A DNA stretch of 64,000 bases from Nocardia sp. NBC_00403 (GCF_036046055.1 NZ_CP107939.1:2542001-2606000); one strand, 5' to 3'; shown: positions 35,067 to 45,763, counted from the stretch's first letter. The notes: generated by a model from the sequence alone, not told the origin. Program-made: numbers and translations.

Positions 35067-35689
35067 GTGCCGTAGGCAGCCGAGAAGGTGCGCACGGCGG
35101 CTTCGGCGACGGCGCGCAATTCGGTGTCCGGCACGACTCGGGCGCCGAGTTGCGAGCGCCGCTCCAGTGGGCCGGTGAGCAGTGCGAGCAGTTGTTCGGC
35201 GGCGACGGTGGGGTCGCACGGGCGCAGTCTGCCTGCCAACGCCAGTCGGGCCAGCCGGTCGGCCAGTGCCTCTGCGACGCCCTGTGCCGTGCGTTCCAGC
35301 ACGGTTGTTGTCAGGTCGGGCAGATTGGCGTGCTGCGCGTAGGTGAGCCGTCGCAGGTCGCGGGCGCGCTCGCCCGCGCAAACCTCGAGCAGTCGATACG
35401 CGGTGTCGGTGAGGGCCGCGGGCAGGTCCTCGCCCGGATCGCGCAATCGTTCGACGATGGCGAGGATCTCGGCCGACACCGCGTCGGCCGCCGCGAGAAT
35501 GGCGTGCCGAAAGAGCGTCTCCTTGTCGGTGAGGTGGTTGTACACCGTCGGTTTGGCGACGCCCGCCTCGTCGGCGATCTCCTGCACACAGGCCTTCTCG
35601 TACCCGCGCCGGGCGAAGACAGTGAATGCCACATTCAGGATGGCCTGCCGCTTGTCGATGCGGCCCCGCGCGGCCTTTGCTCCCGTCAC
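35063..35689 (-). CDS. TetR-family transcriptional regulator
   Basis: This has 208 residues. The DNA-binding domain reads GYEKACVQEIADEAGVAKPT, VYNHLTDKETLFRHAIL. The C-terminal domain is of the AcrR C-terminal (TetR_C_7-like) type. A GTG start at 35689 is used; the ATG a few bases upstream is in another frame and meets a stop. It is divergent from the Dabb gene, with two TGAAC-N6-GTTCA sites between. Confidence 0.88.
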   Translation of the reverse strand: MTGAKAARGRIDKRQAILNVAFTVFARRGYEKACVQEIADEAGVAKPTVYNHLTDKETLFRHAILAAADAVSAEILAIVERLRDPGEDLPAALTDTAYRLLEVCAGERARDLRRLTYAQHANLPDLTTTVLERTAQGVAEALADRLARLALAGRLRPCDPTVAAEQLLALLTGPLERRSQLGARVVPDTELRAVAEAAVRTFSAAYGT

Positions 35690-35720
35690 TCCTGCATGGT
35701 AGCGCCCGCGCTCTCCCGAA

Positions 35721-36201
<481 letters not shown>

Positions 36202-36207
36202 ACGGTC

Positions 36208-39200
36208 CTACACGTTGCGGCGGTATTGGCCGCCGACGGTGAAGAAGGTGTCGGTGATCTGCTGCAACGTGCAGACCCGGGCCGCGTCCATCAGGACCTC
36301 GAAGATGTTGTCATCGGTGCGGGCCACGGCGTCCAGGCGTGCAAGGGCGTCGTGGGCCTCGTCGCGATGACGCTGCTGGAATTCGCGGACCCGGTCGAGT
36401 TGCGACTTCTTCTCCGTTTCGGTGCCGCGGGCGAGCTCGAGTTCACGGTGCGGTTCGCCGTGCGGATTGCGGAAGGTGTTGACACCGACGATCGGCAGCG
36501 AGCCGTCGTGCTTACGGCGCTCGTAGAGCATGGATTCGTCTTGGATGCGGCCGCGCTGGTAGCCGGTCTCCATCGCGCCGAGCACGCCGCCGCGCTCGCT
36601 GATCCGCTCGAACTCGGTGAGCACCGCCTCCTCGACCAGGTCGGTGAGTTCATCGATGATGAAGCTGCCCTGCAGCGGGTTCTCGTTCATCGCGAGGCCC
36701 CACTCACGGTTGATGATCAGCTGGATGGCCAGCGCGCGACGCACCGATTCCTCGGTGGGGGTGGTGACCGCCTCGTCGTAGGCGTTGGTGTGCAGGCTGT
36801 TGCAGTTGTCGTAGATGGCGATGAGGGCCTGCAACGTGGTGCGAATGTCGTTGAAGTTCATCTCCTGCGCGTGCAATGAGCGGCCCGAGGTTTGAATGTG
36901 ATATTTCAGCTTCTGTGAGCGGTCGTCGGCGCCGTACTTGTCGCGCATGGCCACGGCCCAGATGCGCCGTGCGACACGGCCGATCACCGAATACTCCGGG
37001 TCCATGCCATTGGAGAAGAAGAACGACAGGTTCGGCGCGAACTCATCTATCCGCATGCCGCGCGCGAGGTAGGCCTCCACATAGGTGAAGCCGTTGGCGA
37101 GGGTGAAGGCCAACTGGCTGATCGGGTTCGCACCCGCCTCGGCGATGTGATAGCCGGAGATCGAGACCGAGTAGAAGTTGCGAACTCCGTTGCGCACGAA
37201 CCACTCCTGAATATCGGCCATCATGCGCAAGCTGAATTCGGTGGAGAAGATGCAGGTGTTCTGGCCCTGGTCTTCCTTGAGGATGTCGGCTTGCACCGTG
37301 CCGCGTACCGTGGCAAGGGTCCTCGCCCGGATATCGGCGGCCTCGTCGGCGGTGGGTCGGCGCCCCTCGGCAGCCGAGAACCGTGCCAGCGCTTGGTCGA
37401 TGGCGGTGTTGAGGAAGTAGGCGAGGATGGTCGGCGCGGGTCCGTTGATGGTCATCGACACCGAGGTGGTCGGTGCGGTGAGATCGAATCCGTCGTAGAG
37501 GACCTGCATATCGTCGACCGAGGCGATCGACACCCCCGAGGTGCCGACCTTGCCGTAGACGTCGGGGCGTTCGTCGGGGTCGCGGCCGTAGAGGGTCACC
37601 GAGTCGAAGGCGGTGGAAAGCCGGGTCGCCTCGGCATGTTCGGAGAGCACCTTGAAGCGGCGGTTGGTGCGGAACGGATCGCCCTCGCCCGCGAACATGC
37701 GGGCCGGATCTTCGTTGTCGCGCTTGAACGGGAACACGCCCGCGGTGAACGGGAAGTGGCCGGGCAGGTTCTCCGAGCGCAGGAAGCGCAGCAGCTCACC
37801 GTGATCGGTGTAGCGCGGCAACGCGACCCGGGCAATGCTGCTACCCGACAATGATTCCCGACGCAATGGCGTCCGAATCTCTCGATCGCGCACCCGCACC
37901 ACCTGCTCGGCGCCGCGGTAACTTTCGGCGACGGCGGGCCAGTCGGCGAGCAGAGCCGCGTTCTCGGTGGACAGTTCCGAACGGGCGTTGTCGAGCAATA
38001 CGGCGACCGCTGTGTCGTCGGGGAGTTCCGCCAGCACCTGTTCGAAGCGCTGAACCCGTTGCGCGGCACGCACCTGCTGCTCGGTGTCGGCGTGATAAGC
38101 GCGTACTGTTTCGGCGATCTCGGCGAGGTAGCGCACCCGGGCCGGCGGGATGATCTGGGCGAAGCGGGTCGATGCGCGGGTCTCGACCCTGGGCAGCGTC
38201 CCGGGTTCCAGTCGCAGGCCGTGCTCGCCCAGTCGCGCGGTCAGGTGCTGGTACAGCGCGGTCACGCCGTCGTCGTTGAATGTCGCAGCGCTGGTGCCGA
38301 ATACCGGCATATCGTCCGGGCTTGCCCCGAACGCCTCACGATTGCGCATCAGCTGGCGCGAGACATCGCGCAGTGCGTCGGCGCCGCCGCGGCGTTCGAA
38401 CTTGTTGATCGCCACCACATCCGCGTAGTCCAGCATGTCGATCTTCTCCAGCTGGGAGGCGGCGCCGAATTCCGGTGTCATCACATACATCGACACGTCC
38501 ACGTGGTCGACGATCGCGGCGTCGCCCTGGCCGATGCCCGGCGTCTCCAGAATCACCAGGTCGTATCCGGCGGCTCGGCAGGCCGCGATGATCACGTCGA
38601 TATTCTGCGGCAGTTCGTGATTGCCGCGCGTGGCCAGTGACCGGAAGAAGATGTGGTCGCCGTCCAAGGCGTTCATCCGAATGCGGTCGCCCAGCAGTGC
38701 GCCGCCGCCGCGGCGTCGAGTCGGATCGACAGCGAGGATCGCGACACGAACCTTGTCCTGCTGATCCGAGCGCAGTCGGCGAACCAATTCATCTGTGAGA
38801 GAAGACTTTCCGGAGCCGCCCGTGCCGGTGATGCCCAGCACCGGTACGGCGCGAGCAGCCGCCGCCGTGGTCAGCGCGTCGCGTTCGGCAGGAGTGAGGC
38901 TGTCCTGTTGCAGGCAGGTGATGGCCCTGGCCAGCGCAGTGCGTTCGCCCGCGAGCACCGCATCGATCGAAGGCCGGTCGGTCGACAGATCGACGTCGCA
39001 CTGTCGCACCAGTTCGTTGATCATGCCGGGTAGGCCGAGCCGCTGTCCGTCCTCGGGCGAGAAGATCGTCACGCCGGATTCGGCGAGCCGCGCGATCTCC
39101 TCGGGGACGATCACGCCGCCGCCACCGCCGAAGATTCGCACCTGCCCCGCCCCGGCCTCGCGTAGCGCGGTGGCCAGGTATTCGAAGTACTCGAGGTGCC

Positions 39201-39426
39201 CGCCCTGATACGAGCTGACCGCAACGCCCTGCACGTCTTCCTCGACGACCGCGGCGACGACCTCGTGCACCGCTCGGTTGTGGCCGAGATGGATCACCTC
39301 GGCGCCCTGTGATTGCAGGATGCGCCGCATGATGTTGATCGCCGCGTCGTGCCCGTCGAACAGGGCGGCGGACGTCACGAGTCGGACGGGGTTGGCGGGC
39401 GTGTGAAGCGCGCTGCTATCGGCCAC
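36208..39426 (-). CDS. icmF: Fused isobutyryl-CoA mutase IcmF
   Basis: This 1072-residue protein is standard length for IcmF. Domain order is as known: B12-binding (about 15-145, with the base-off motif DGHDAAINI), a MeaI-type G-protein chaperone (P-loop GITGTGGSGKSS near 200), a linker, and the mutase barrel. The substrate residues are F565 (in GVFPFKR) and Q722 (in GQNTCIF). By alignment with mutases these favour isobutyryl/n-butyryl-CoA rather than pivalyl- or methylmalonyl-CoA. The GTG start follows GGAGG. It is divergent from the valine operon and links isobutyryl-CoA with butyryl-CoA. Confidence 0.93.
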   Translation of the reverse strand: MADSSALHTPANPVRLVTSAALFDGHDAAINIMRRILQSQGAEVIHLGHNRAVHEVVAAVVEEDVQGVAVSSYQGGHLEYFEYLATALREAGAGQVRIFGGGGGVIVPEEIARLAESGVTIFSPEDGQRLGLPGMINELVRQCDVDLSTDRPSIDAVLAGERTALARAITCLQQDSLTPAERDALTTAAAARAVPVLGITGTGGSGKSSLTDELVRRLRSDQQDKVRVAILAVDPTRRRGGGALLGDRIRMNALDGDHIFFRSLATRGNHELPQNIDVIIAACRAAGYDLVILETPGIGQGDAAIVDHVDVSMYVMTPEFGAASQLEKIDMLDYADVVAINKFERRGGADALRDVSRQLMRNREAFGASPDDMPVFGTSAATFNDDGVTALYQHLTARLGEHGLRLEPGTLPRVETRASTRFAQIIPPARVRYLAEIAETVRAYHADTEQQVRAAQRVQRFEQVLAELPDDTAVAVLLDNARSELSTENAALLADWPAVAESYRGAEQVVRVRDREIRTPLRRESLSGSSIARVALPRYTDHGELLRFLRSENLPGHFPFTAGVFPFKRDNEDPARMFAGEGDPFRTNRRFKVLSEHAEATRLSTAFDSVTLYGRDPDERPDVYGKVGTSGVSIASVDDMQVLYDGFDLTAPTTSVSMTINGPAPTILAYFLNTAIDQALARFSAAEGRRPTADEAADIRARTLATVRGTVQADILKEDQGQNTCIFSTEFSLRMMADIQEWFVRNGVRNFYSVSISGYHIAEAGANPISQLAFTLANGFTYVEAYLARGMRIDEFAPNLSFFFSNGMDPEYSVIGRVARRIWAVAMRDKYGADDRSQKLKYHIQTSGRSLHAQEMNFNDIRTTLQALIAIYDNCNSLHTNAYDEAVTTPTEESVRRALAIQLIINREWGLAMNENPLQGSFIIDELTDLVEEAVLTEFERISERGGVLGAMETGYQRGRIQDESMLYERRKHDGSLPIVGVNTFRNPHGEPHRELELARGTETEKKSQLDRVREFQQRHRDEAHDALARLDAVARTDDNIFEVLMDAARVCTLQQITDTFFTVGGQYRRNV

Positions 39427-39911
39427 GGTGGTCCTCCGTCGAGTCCTTTTGGCGCCCGATACTAGGACGTCAAACTAATCTTACGGTGATGGCAGTCACA
39501 ACGCCATGCGGCTCGCATGGCGGCACGTGTGGCGGTTGCGTGGACGTTGCGCGGATGTTTGCGGTCGAAAGTGCTGCGGCAGCGGCTCATCCATCGGGGG
39601 CCGCCTCGCGTGATCCTGTCAGCCGGCGCTGTGGGTGGCCCCCATGTGCGGAACGGCGACTTTCGGCGCGGTGCGGTGCGGCGCGGGTGGTCGCACCGCC
39701 ATCACTGCCCCGTACTGGAACCCTGGCCCAGCGCCCGCGGCACTCGCTTTGAACCCCTGGGCTGGCCCTTCTATGTCTGACCTGCGCTTTTGGAGAGTGG
39801 TATATCCCACATCCGCACCCTCGCCCTGGATTTACTTGGACATCCAACTATAGGATGACCTTAAATCTGGCGTGGATTCCACGCCGCCGCTGTCGACACC
39901 TGAGGACTGGC
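39427..39911. other. Long divergent intergenic region between icmF and mmsA
   Basis: This 485-nt stretch has several overlapping open frames on both strands, none protein-like. It probably holds the promoters of both transcription units. The middle (about 39625-39775) is very GC-rich with worn inverted and direct repeats (GAACCCtGGC and GAACCCCTGGGC). On the minus strand part of it reads as KVAVPHMGAT, which looks like translated non-coding repeat sequence. CTTTTGGAGAGTGGTATATC near 39790 is a possible promoter stretch. Confidence 0.5.
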
Positions 39912-41411
39912 ATGGTTCGCGAACTCACACACTTCATCGGCGGGCAGCACGTTGCCGGCACGTCCGGCAGGTTCGGCGATGTCTTCGATCCGAACATCGG
40001 GGCGGTGCAGGCGCGGGTGCCGCTGGCGAGCAAGTCGGAGGTCGAGGCGGTCATCGCCGACGCCGCCGAAGCGCAGCAGGTGTGGGCCGCGTTCAACCCG
40101 CAGAAGCGGGCGCGGGTGTTGATGAAGTTCCTGACCTTGGTGCAGGACGAGATGGATTCGCTGGCCGCGTTGCTGTCGAGCGAGCACGGCAAGACCATCC
40201 CGGACGCCAAGGGCGATATTCAGCGCGGCCTCGAGGTGATCGAATTCGCCACCGGCATCCCGCACCTGCTCAAGGGCGAGTACACCGAGGGCGCGGGCAC
40301 CGGTATCGACGTCTACTCGATGCGGCAGCCGCTCGGTGTCGTCGCGGGCATCACCCCGTTCAACTTCCCGGCCATGATCCCGTTGTGGAAGGCCGGTCCG
40401 GCGCTGGCATGTGGGAACGCGTTCGTGCTCAAGCCTTCCGAGCGCGACCCCTCGGTGCCGCTGCGCTTGGCCGAGTTGTTCCTGGAGGCGGGTCTGCCTG
40501 CGGGTGTGTTCAATGTGGTCAACGGCGACAAGGAGGCCGTCGACGCACTGCTGCACGATCCGAGGATCAAGGCCGTCGGGTTCGTCGGTTCTACGCCGAT
40601 CGCGCAGTACATCTACGAGACCGCGACTGCGAACGGCAAGCGCGCGCAGTGCTTCGGCGGCGCGAAGAACCACGCGATCGTGATGCCCGACGCTGACCTC
40701 GACGACGTCGCCGACCAATTGATCGGCGCCGGTTACGGTTCCGCGGGCGAGCGCTGCATGGCCATCTCGGTCGCGGTGCCGGTGGGCGAAGAGACCGCGG
40801 ATCGCCTGGTCGCCAAGCTCACCGAGCGGGTGCACAAGCTCAATATCGGTCGCTCCGACGATCCCGGCGCCGACCTCGGTCCGCTGGTCGGCCAGGACGG
40901 CGTGAACCGGGTGAACAACTACGTCCAGATCGGCATCGACGAGGGCGCGGAACTGGTCGTCGACGGCCGCGGGCTGACTGTGGAAGGCGGGGAGAACGGC
41001 TACTTCGTCGGCGCCACCCTGTTCGACAAGGTCACCCCGGAGATGCGGATCTACAAAGAAGAGATCTTCGGTCCGGTGGTCAGCGTGGTGCGTGCCAAGG
41101 ATTACGAAGAGGGCCTTCGCCTGGCCAACGAGCACGAATACGGCAATGGCGTAGCGATTTTCACCCGCGACGGCGACACCGCCCGCGATTTCGCCGCCCG
41201 CGTCCAGGTGGGCATGGTCGGCATCAATGTCCCGATCCCGGTCCCGATCGCCTACTACACCTTCGGCGGCTGGAAGCGTTCCGGCTTCGGCGACCTGAAC
41301 CAGCACGGCCCCGATTCGATCCGCTTCTACACCAAGACAAAGACGGTGACGCAGCGTTGGCCTTCCGGACTAAAGGAGAGCAACGCCTTCGTCATCCCGA
41401 CGATGGACTGA
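39912..41411 (+). CDS. mmsA: Methylmalonate-semialdehyde dehydrogenase (CoA-acylating)
   Basis: This has 499 residues. The aldehyde dehydrogenase fold has LGVVAGITPFNFPAMIPLWK, GFVGSTPIAQYIYETA and the catalytic cysteine in GYGSAGERCMAIS, the last being specific to MmsA. It oxidises (methyl)malonate semialdehyde to propionyl/acetyl-CoA at the end of valine breakdown. The ATG at 39912 matches the MVRELTHFIGGQ start. First gene of the valine operon, 4 nt before the next gene. Confidence 0.95.
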   Translation: MVRELTHFIGGQHVAGTSGRFGDVFDPNIGAVQARVPLASKSEVEAVIADAAEAQQVWAAFNPQKRARVLMKFLTLVQDEMDSLAALLSSEHGKTIPDAKGDIQRGLEVIEFATGIPHLLKGEYTEGAGTGIDVYSMRQPLGVVAGITPFNFPAMIPLWKAGPALACGNAFVLKPSERDPSVPLRLAELFLEAGLPAGVFNVVNGDKEAVDALLHDPRIKAVGFVGSTPIAQYIYETATANGKRAQCFGGAKNHAIVMPDADLDDVADQLIGAGYGSAGERCMAISVAVPVGEETADRLVAKLTERVHKLNIGRSDDPGADLGPLVGQDGVNRVNNYVQIGIDEGAELVVDGRGLTVEGGENGYFVGATLFDKVTPEMRIYKEEIFGPVVSVVRAKDYEEGLRLANEHEYGNGVAIFTRDGDTARDFAARVQVGMVGINVPIPVPIAYYTFGGWKRSGFGDLNQHGPDSIRFYTKTKTVTQRWPSGLKESNAFVIPTMD

Positions 41412-41415
41412 GGTC

Positions 41416-42555
41416 ATGTTCGTACTCGACGACGACGAGAAGGCGATCTCCGAGACCGCCCGCTCCTTTGCCGACGAGCTACTCGCCCCGAATGCCCTCG
41501 AATGGGATGAGCAGAAACACTTCCCGGTCGATGTGGTGCGCAAGGCGGGCTCGCTGGGCATGGGCGGCATCTACGTGGGCGAGGATGTCGGCGGCTCCGG
41601 GCTGCGCAGGCTCGATGCCGTCCGCATCTTCGAGCAGCTCTCCACCGGCTGCCCGGCCATCGCCGCCTATATCTCCATCCACAACATGGTTTCGTGGATG
41701 ATCGACAGTTACGGCAACGAGCAGCAGCGCCACCGCTGGCTGCCCCGGCTCACCTCGATGGAATGGCTCGGCAGCTATGCGCTGACCGAGCCCGGCGCCG
41801 GATCCGACGCGGCCGCCTTGAGTACCAAGGCCGTTCGCGACGGTGACGACTATCTGCTCACCGGGGTGAAGCAATTCATTTCCGGCGCGGGCAGCACCGA
41901 CGTGTACGTCGTGATGGCGCGCACCGGCGATACGGGTGCGCGTGGCATCTCGGCGTTCATCGTCCCCGCGGACACGCCGGGAATCTCTTTCGGCGCCAAC
42001 GAGAAGAAGATGGGCTGGCACGCACAGCCCACCCGTCAGGTGATCCTCGACGAGGTCAGGGTGCCGGCTGCGAATCGACTCGGCCTGGAGGGCAACGGTT
42101 TTCGGATTGCCATGAACGGGCTCAACGGCGGACGATTGAACATCGCCGCCTGCTCGCTCGGCGGAGGTCGCGCGGCACTGGACAAGGCGGTTGCCTACCT
42201 GGGCGAGCGCAAAGCCTTCGGCGCCCGACTGTTGGACAACACCGCTCTGCAATTCGAGCTGGCGGATATGCGCACCTCGTTGGAAGCGGCTCGCACGCTA
42301 CTGTGGCGTGCCGCGGCGGCGTTGGATGCCGATTCCGACGACAAGGTCGAGTTGTGCGCCATGGCAAAGCGATTCGCGACCGACGCCGGTTTCGATGTCG
42401 CCAACAAAGCGCTTCAGCTGCACGGCGGCTACGGCTACCTGGCCGAATACGGCGTCGAGAAGATCGTCCGCGATCTGCGGGTGCATCAGATTCTCGAGGG
42501 CACGAACGAAATCATGCGGGTGGTTGTCGCCCGCTCGGTGGTAGGAGCGGCATGA
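41416..42555 (+). CDS. Acyl-CoA dehydrogenase, probable isobutyryl-CoA dehydrogenase
   Basis: This 379-residue flavoprotein has ALTEPGAGSDAAALSTKAVR, KQFISGAGSTDVYVV and the catalytic glutamate in HQILEGTNEIMRVVVARS. Length and operon point to the ACAD8-like isobutyryl-CoA dehydrogenase, which makes methacrylyl-CoA. Its stop overlaps the next start (ATGA). Confidence 0.9.
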   Translation: MFVLDDDEKAISETARSFADELLAPNALEWDEQKHFPVDVVRKAGSLGMGGIYVGEDVGGSGLRRLDAVRIFEQLSTGCPAIAAYISIHNMVSWMIDSYGNEQQRHRWLPRLTSMEWLGSYALTEPGAGSDAAALSTKAVRDGDDYLLTGVKQFISGAGSTDVYVVMARTGDTGARGISAFIVPADTPGISFGANEKKMGWHAQPTRQVILDEVRVPAANRLGLEGNGFRIAMNGLNGGRLNIAACSLGGGRAALDKAVAYLGERKAFGARLLDNTALQFELADMRTSLEAARTLLWRAAAALDADSDDKVELCAMAKRFATDAGFDVANKALQLHGGYGYLAEYGVEKIVRDLRVHQILEGTNEIMRVVVARSVVGAA

Positions 42556-43625
42556 CCGAAACGGAACCCGACATCCTGATCGACAAGCGCGACGGCCTCG
42601 GCCTGATCACGCTGAACCGGCCCAGGGCCATCAATGCGCTGAATCACGAGATGGCGCTTGCCATGTCGCGCGCACTGCACGAGTGGGGCGAGGACGACGA
42701 GGTGCGCACCGTCGTCGTCACCGGCGCGGGGGAGCGCGGGCTGTGTGCGGGCGGCGACATCGTCGCCATTCACCACGACGCGAAGGCCGGCGGCGATGCC
42801 GCCACCAGCGCGACGGCCGCCTTCTGGCGCGACGAGTACATCCTCAACGCGCTGATCGGCCGCTACACCAAGCCCTACGTCGTTGTCATGGATGGCATTG
42901 TGATGGGCGGTGGTGTCGGTATTTCCGGCCACGGCAGCCATCGCATCGTCACCGAACGCTCCAAGATCGGCATGCCGGAGGTCGGCATCGGTTTCGTCCC
43001 CGACGTGGGCGGCACCTACCTCTTGGCTCGCACCCCCGGCGAGATCGGCACGCACGTCGCGCTGACCACCGCACGGATGAGTGCGGGCGACGCCATCGCC
43101 ACCGGCTTCGCCGACTACTACGTGCTCTCGGAAAACATTCCGGCACTGCTGGAAACGCTGCGCTCGGAGACGGCCGAGATCGCGATCGCCAAGTTCGCCA
43201 CGGACGCACCGGAATCCGAATTGGTCGCCCAGCGGGACTGGATCGATGCCTGCTACAGCGCGGACTCCGTCGAGGAGATCGTGGCCCGACTGCAGGCGAG
43301 TGATTCCCCTGCTGCGGTCAAGGCCGCTGCCGATGTGCTCGGCAAATCACCTGTCGCGCTGAAGGTTACGTTGCGCTCACTGCGTGCGGCCCGCGCCGCG
43401 TCGAGCCTGGAGGCGGTGCTGAACGAGGAGTACCGCGTTTCGGTCGCCTCGTTGGCCTCGCATGATCTGGTCGAGGGCATCCGTGCGCAGGTGATCGATA
43501 AGGACCGAAACCCGCAGTGGTCGCCCGCGACGCTCGCCGACGTCACGGCGGCGCAGGTCGACGCATACTTCGCCCAATTGGGCGAGTACGAACTGGGTGC
43601 GATGATTCCGGAGGGACAACAGTGA
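42552..43625 (+). CDS. 3-hydroxyisobutyryl-CoA hydrolase (crotonase fold)
   Basis: This 357-residue member of the crotonase superfamily has GLGLITLNRPRAINALNHEM, GAGERGLCAGGDI and IGMPEVGIGFVPDVGGTYLL. The extra C-terminal domain of about 100 residues (DRNPQWSPATLADVTAAQVD) separates the hydrolase (HIBCH) from ordinary enoyl-CoA hydratases. It releases 3-hydroxyisobutyrate. The stop overlaps mmsB by 4 nt (GTGA). Confidence 0.9.
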   Translation: MTETEPDILIDKRDGLGLITLNRPRAINALNHEMALAMSRALHEWGEDDEVRTVVVTGAGERGLCAGGDIVAIHHDAKAGGDAATSATAAFWRDEYILNALIGRYTKPYVVVMDGIVMGGGVGISGHGSHRIVTERSKIGMPEVGIGFVPDVGGTYLLARTPGEIGTHVALTTARMSAGDAIATGFADYYVLSENIPALLETLRSETAEIAIAKFATDAPESELVAQRDWIDACYSADSVEEIVARLQASDSPAAVKAAADVLGKSPVALKVTLRSLRAARAASSLEAVLNEEYRVSVASLASHDLVEGIRAQVIDKDRNPQWSPATLADVTAAQVDAYFAQLGEYELGAMIPEGQQ

Positions 43626-44518
43626 GTAAGAAGATCGGCTTCCTCGGCCTCGGCCACATGGGCGGACCCATGGCCGCCAACCTGGTGCGAGCGGGCTACG
43701 ACGTCATCGCCTTCGACCCGGTCCCCGCCGCGCAGGAGCAGGCGCGTAAGGACGGCGCCACCGTGGTGGACACCGCCGCCACGGCGGCCGCCGACCGCGA
43801 TGTCGTGATCACCATGCTGCCCAACGGCAAACTGGTCCTCGACGTCTACGCGGATCTGCTCCCCGCCGCCGCACCGGGCACGCTGTTCATCGACTCCTCG
43901 ACCATCGATGTCGCCGACGCCAAGGCCGCGGCCGTGCTCGCCGTCGGCGCGGGTCATCGCGCACTGGACGCCCCGGTGTCCGGCGGTGTCGCAGGCGCTG
44001 CCGCCGGCACGCTGACCTTTATGGTCGGCGGCGGTGCCGCGGACTTCGCCGACGCACTGCCGGTGCTCGAGGTCATGGGCGGCAAGGTCGTGCACTGTGG
44101 TGGCCCCGGTGTCGGCCAGGCCGCGAAGATCTGCAACAACATGCTGCTCGGTATCTCGATGATCGGTTTGTCCGAGGCACTGGTGCTCGGTGAGAAGCTG
44201 GGCCTGAGCCACCAGTCGTTCTTCGATGTCGTCTCCACCGCGTCGGGCCAGAGTTGGGCGCTGACCAACTACTGTCCGGTCCCCGGTCCGGTGCCGACCA
44301 GCCCGGCCAACAACGACTACCAGCCCGGTTTCGCCACCGCGCTGATGACCAAGGACCTCGGTCTCGCCGCGAACGCCCTGCGCGACAACGGCATCGACGG
44401 CCGGCTCGGCATGCTCGCCGCCGAGATCTACACCCGGTTCAACCAGGCCGAGGCCGGAAAGGACTTCTCGGCTATCGTCACCGATATCCGTAACCGTTCC
44501 GACCAAGAGGGTGCCTGA
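43622..44518 (+). CDS. mmsB: 3-hydroxyisobutyrate dehydrogenase
   Basis: This 298-residue beta-hydroxyacid dehydrogenase has the Rossmann motif [20 protein letters not shown], the substrate loop [20 protein letters not shown] and the catalytic lysine in [13 protein letters not shown]. It oxidises 3-hydroxyisobutyrate to methylmalonate semialdehyde, the MmsA substrate. A GTG start overlaps the previous stop. Confidence 0.94.
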   Translation: MSKKIGFLGLGHMGGPMAANLVRAGYDVIAFDPVPAAQEQARKDGATVVDTAATAAADRDVVITMLPNGKLVLDVYADLLPAAAPGTLFIDSSTIDVADAKAAAVLAVGAGHRALDAPVSGGVAGAAAGTLTFMVGGGAADFADALPVLEVMGGKVVHCGGPGVGQAAKICNNMLLGISMIGLSEALVLGEKLGLSHQSFFDVVSTASGQSWALTNYCPVPGPVPTSPANNDYQPGFATALMTKDLGLAANALRDNGIDGRLGMLAAEIYTRFNQAEAGKDFSAIVTDIRNRSDQEGA

Positions 44519-44522
44519 AAAG

Positions 44523-45350
44523 ATGGACGCATCGCGAAGCGATTCCGTGGGGGATGGGGGTCGGGTGACGGGAGGGCCAGACTTCGAGACGATTCTGCTG
44601 GAGCGCAAGGGCCGGGTCGGCTGGATCACGCTGAATCGCCCGAAGGCGCTCAATGCGCTGAATGCGCAGGTCCTCGACGATGTCATCGCCGCGCTCGACG
44701 AACTGGAGCACGACGACGCGATCGGCGCCATCGTCATCACCGGCTCGGAGCGTGCTTTCGCGGCGGGCGCCGACATCAAGGAGATGCAACCCAAGTCGTA
44801 CATGGACATGTTCATGAACGACTATTTCGCGCGCTGGGATCGGCTTGCCGCATTCCGTAAGCCCACCATCGCCGCGGTCGCGGGGTACGCACTCGGTGGT
44901 GGCTGTGAGCTGGCCATGATCTGCGACATCCTGCTCGCCGCCGACAACGCCAAGTTCGGCCAGCCGGAGATCAAACTCGGTGTCATCCCTGGTATCGGCG
45001 GCTCGCAACGCCTGACTCGCGCCGTCGGCAAGGCCAAGGCCATGGACCTGGTGCTCACGGGCCGCAATATGGACGCCGAGGAAGCCGAGCGTGCCGGCCT
45101 GGTTTCCCGCATCGTGCCTGCCGCCGATCTGCTCGACACCGCACTCGAGGTCGCCGAGACCATCGCCTCGATGTCGCTGCCGGTCACCATGATCGCCAAG
45201 GAAGCCGTCAACCGCTCCTTCGAAACCACCCTCGCCGAGGGTCTGCGCTTCGAACGCCGAGTCTTCCACTCGCTCTTCGCGATCGAGGACCAGAAGGAAG
45301 GCATGTCCGCCTTCGTCGAGAAGCGCCCCGCGAAATTCACCAACCGCTGA
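44523..45350 (+). CDS. Enoyl-CoA hydratase
   Basis: This has about 275 residues. [30 protein letters not shown], and [20 protein letters not shown] with both catalytic glutamate positions ([19 protein letters not shown]) mark a true hydratase. In this operon it probably hydrates methacrylyl-CoA to 3-hydroxyisobutyryl-CoA. The start is uncertain: GTG at 44511, ATG at 44523 or GTG at 44565 (nearest to relatives). The first about 15 residues look untypical. Confidence 0.9.
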   Translation: MDASRSDSVGDGGRVTGGPDFETILLERKGRVGWITLNRPKALNALNAQVLDDVIAALDELEHDDAIGAIVITGSERAFAAGADIKEMQPKSYMDMFMNDYFARWDRLAAFRKPTIAAVAGYALGGGCELAMICDILLAADNAKFGQPEIKLGVIPGIGGSQRLTRAVGKAKAMDLVLTGRNMDAEEAERAGLVSRIVPAADLLDTALEVAETIASMSLPVTMIAKEAVNRSFETTLAEGLRFERRVFHSLFAIEDQKEGMSAFVEKRPAKFTNR

Positions 45351-45367
45351 CCACAGCCGATGAGGGA

Positions 45368-45402
45368 GGCCCGGCCGAGCATTTCGGCCGGGCCTTGTGG
45401 TT
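45368..45402 (+). terminator. Terminator of the valine operon
   Basis: GGCCCGGCCGA (45368-45378) and TCGGCCGGGCC (45384-45394) pair perfectly over 11 bp around a 5-nt loop. TTGTGGTTTT follows. It lies 18 nt after the enoyl-CoA hydratase stop. Confidence 0.88.
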
Positions 45403-45403
45403 T

Positions 45404-45721
45404 TCAGGCCCCGCGGAAAAGACCGCGACAGTTGGCGTCGGCGAAGGCTACCGGAGCTCGGCCGTCGACGGCGAGGCGGTAGAGCGCGGTTCGGTAAATA
45501 CCGGAGACCGCGGTGACAACGGCGGCCGTCAGCAGCAGCCAGACGATGGCGACCACAGCATGGCGTACGCCATCCCTGTCGACACTGGAAACAGCGCCAA
45601 CTCCTTGTGCGACTTCAACACGGTGGCAGAGGTCTTGAACATCTGCCGAGAATGCGCGAATCCCACCCACGACCCCCTCGGCTTCGGGTGCTGACGTGCT
45701 TATCGTAGCGAGGGTTCCCAT
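45404..45721 (-). pseudogene. Probable C-terminal remnant of a membrane protein
   Basis: The last about 50 residues (VVAIVWLLLTAAVVTAVSGI, YRTALYRLAVDGRAPVAFAD) look like the final helix and tail of a larger integral membrane protein. The first about 55 residues are not protein-like, and no ribosome site precedes the first start. I read this as a truncated gene, though a real single-pass small protein cannot be excluded. Confidence 0.45.
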
Positions 45722-45763
45722 GCGGTGCCGTGCCCGACTTCAGCCGTGCGGCGCGGCAGGCGC

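Noticed and set aside
39635..39853. 72-residue plus-strand frame before mmsA
   Set aside because: Overlapping frames on both strands are equally open and none has a ribosome site or known domain; treated as intergenic.
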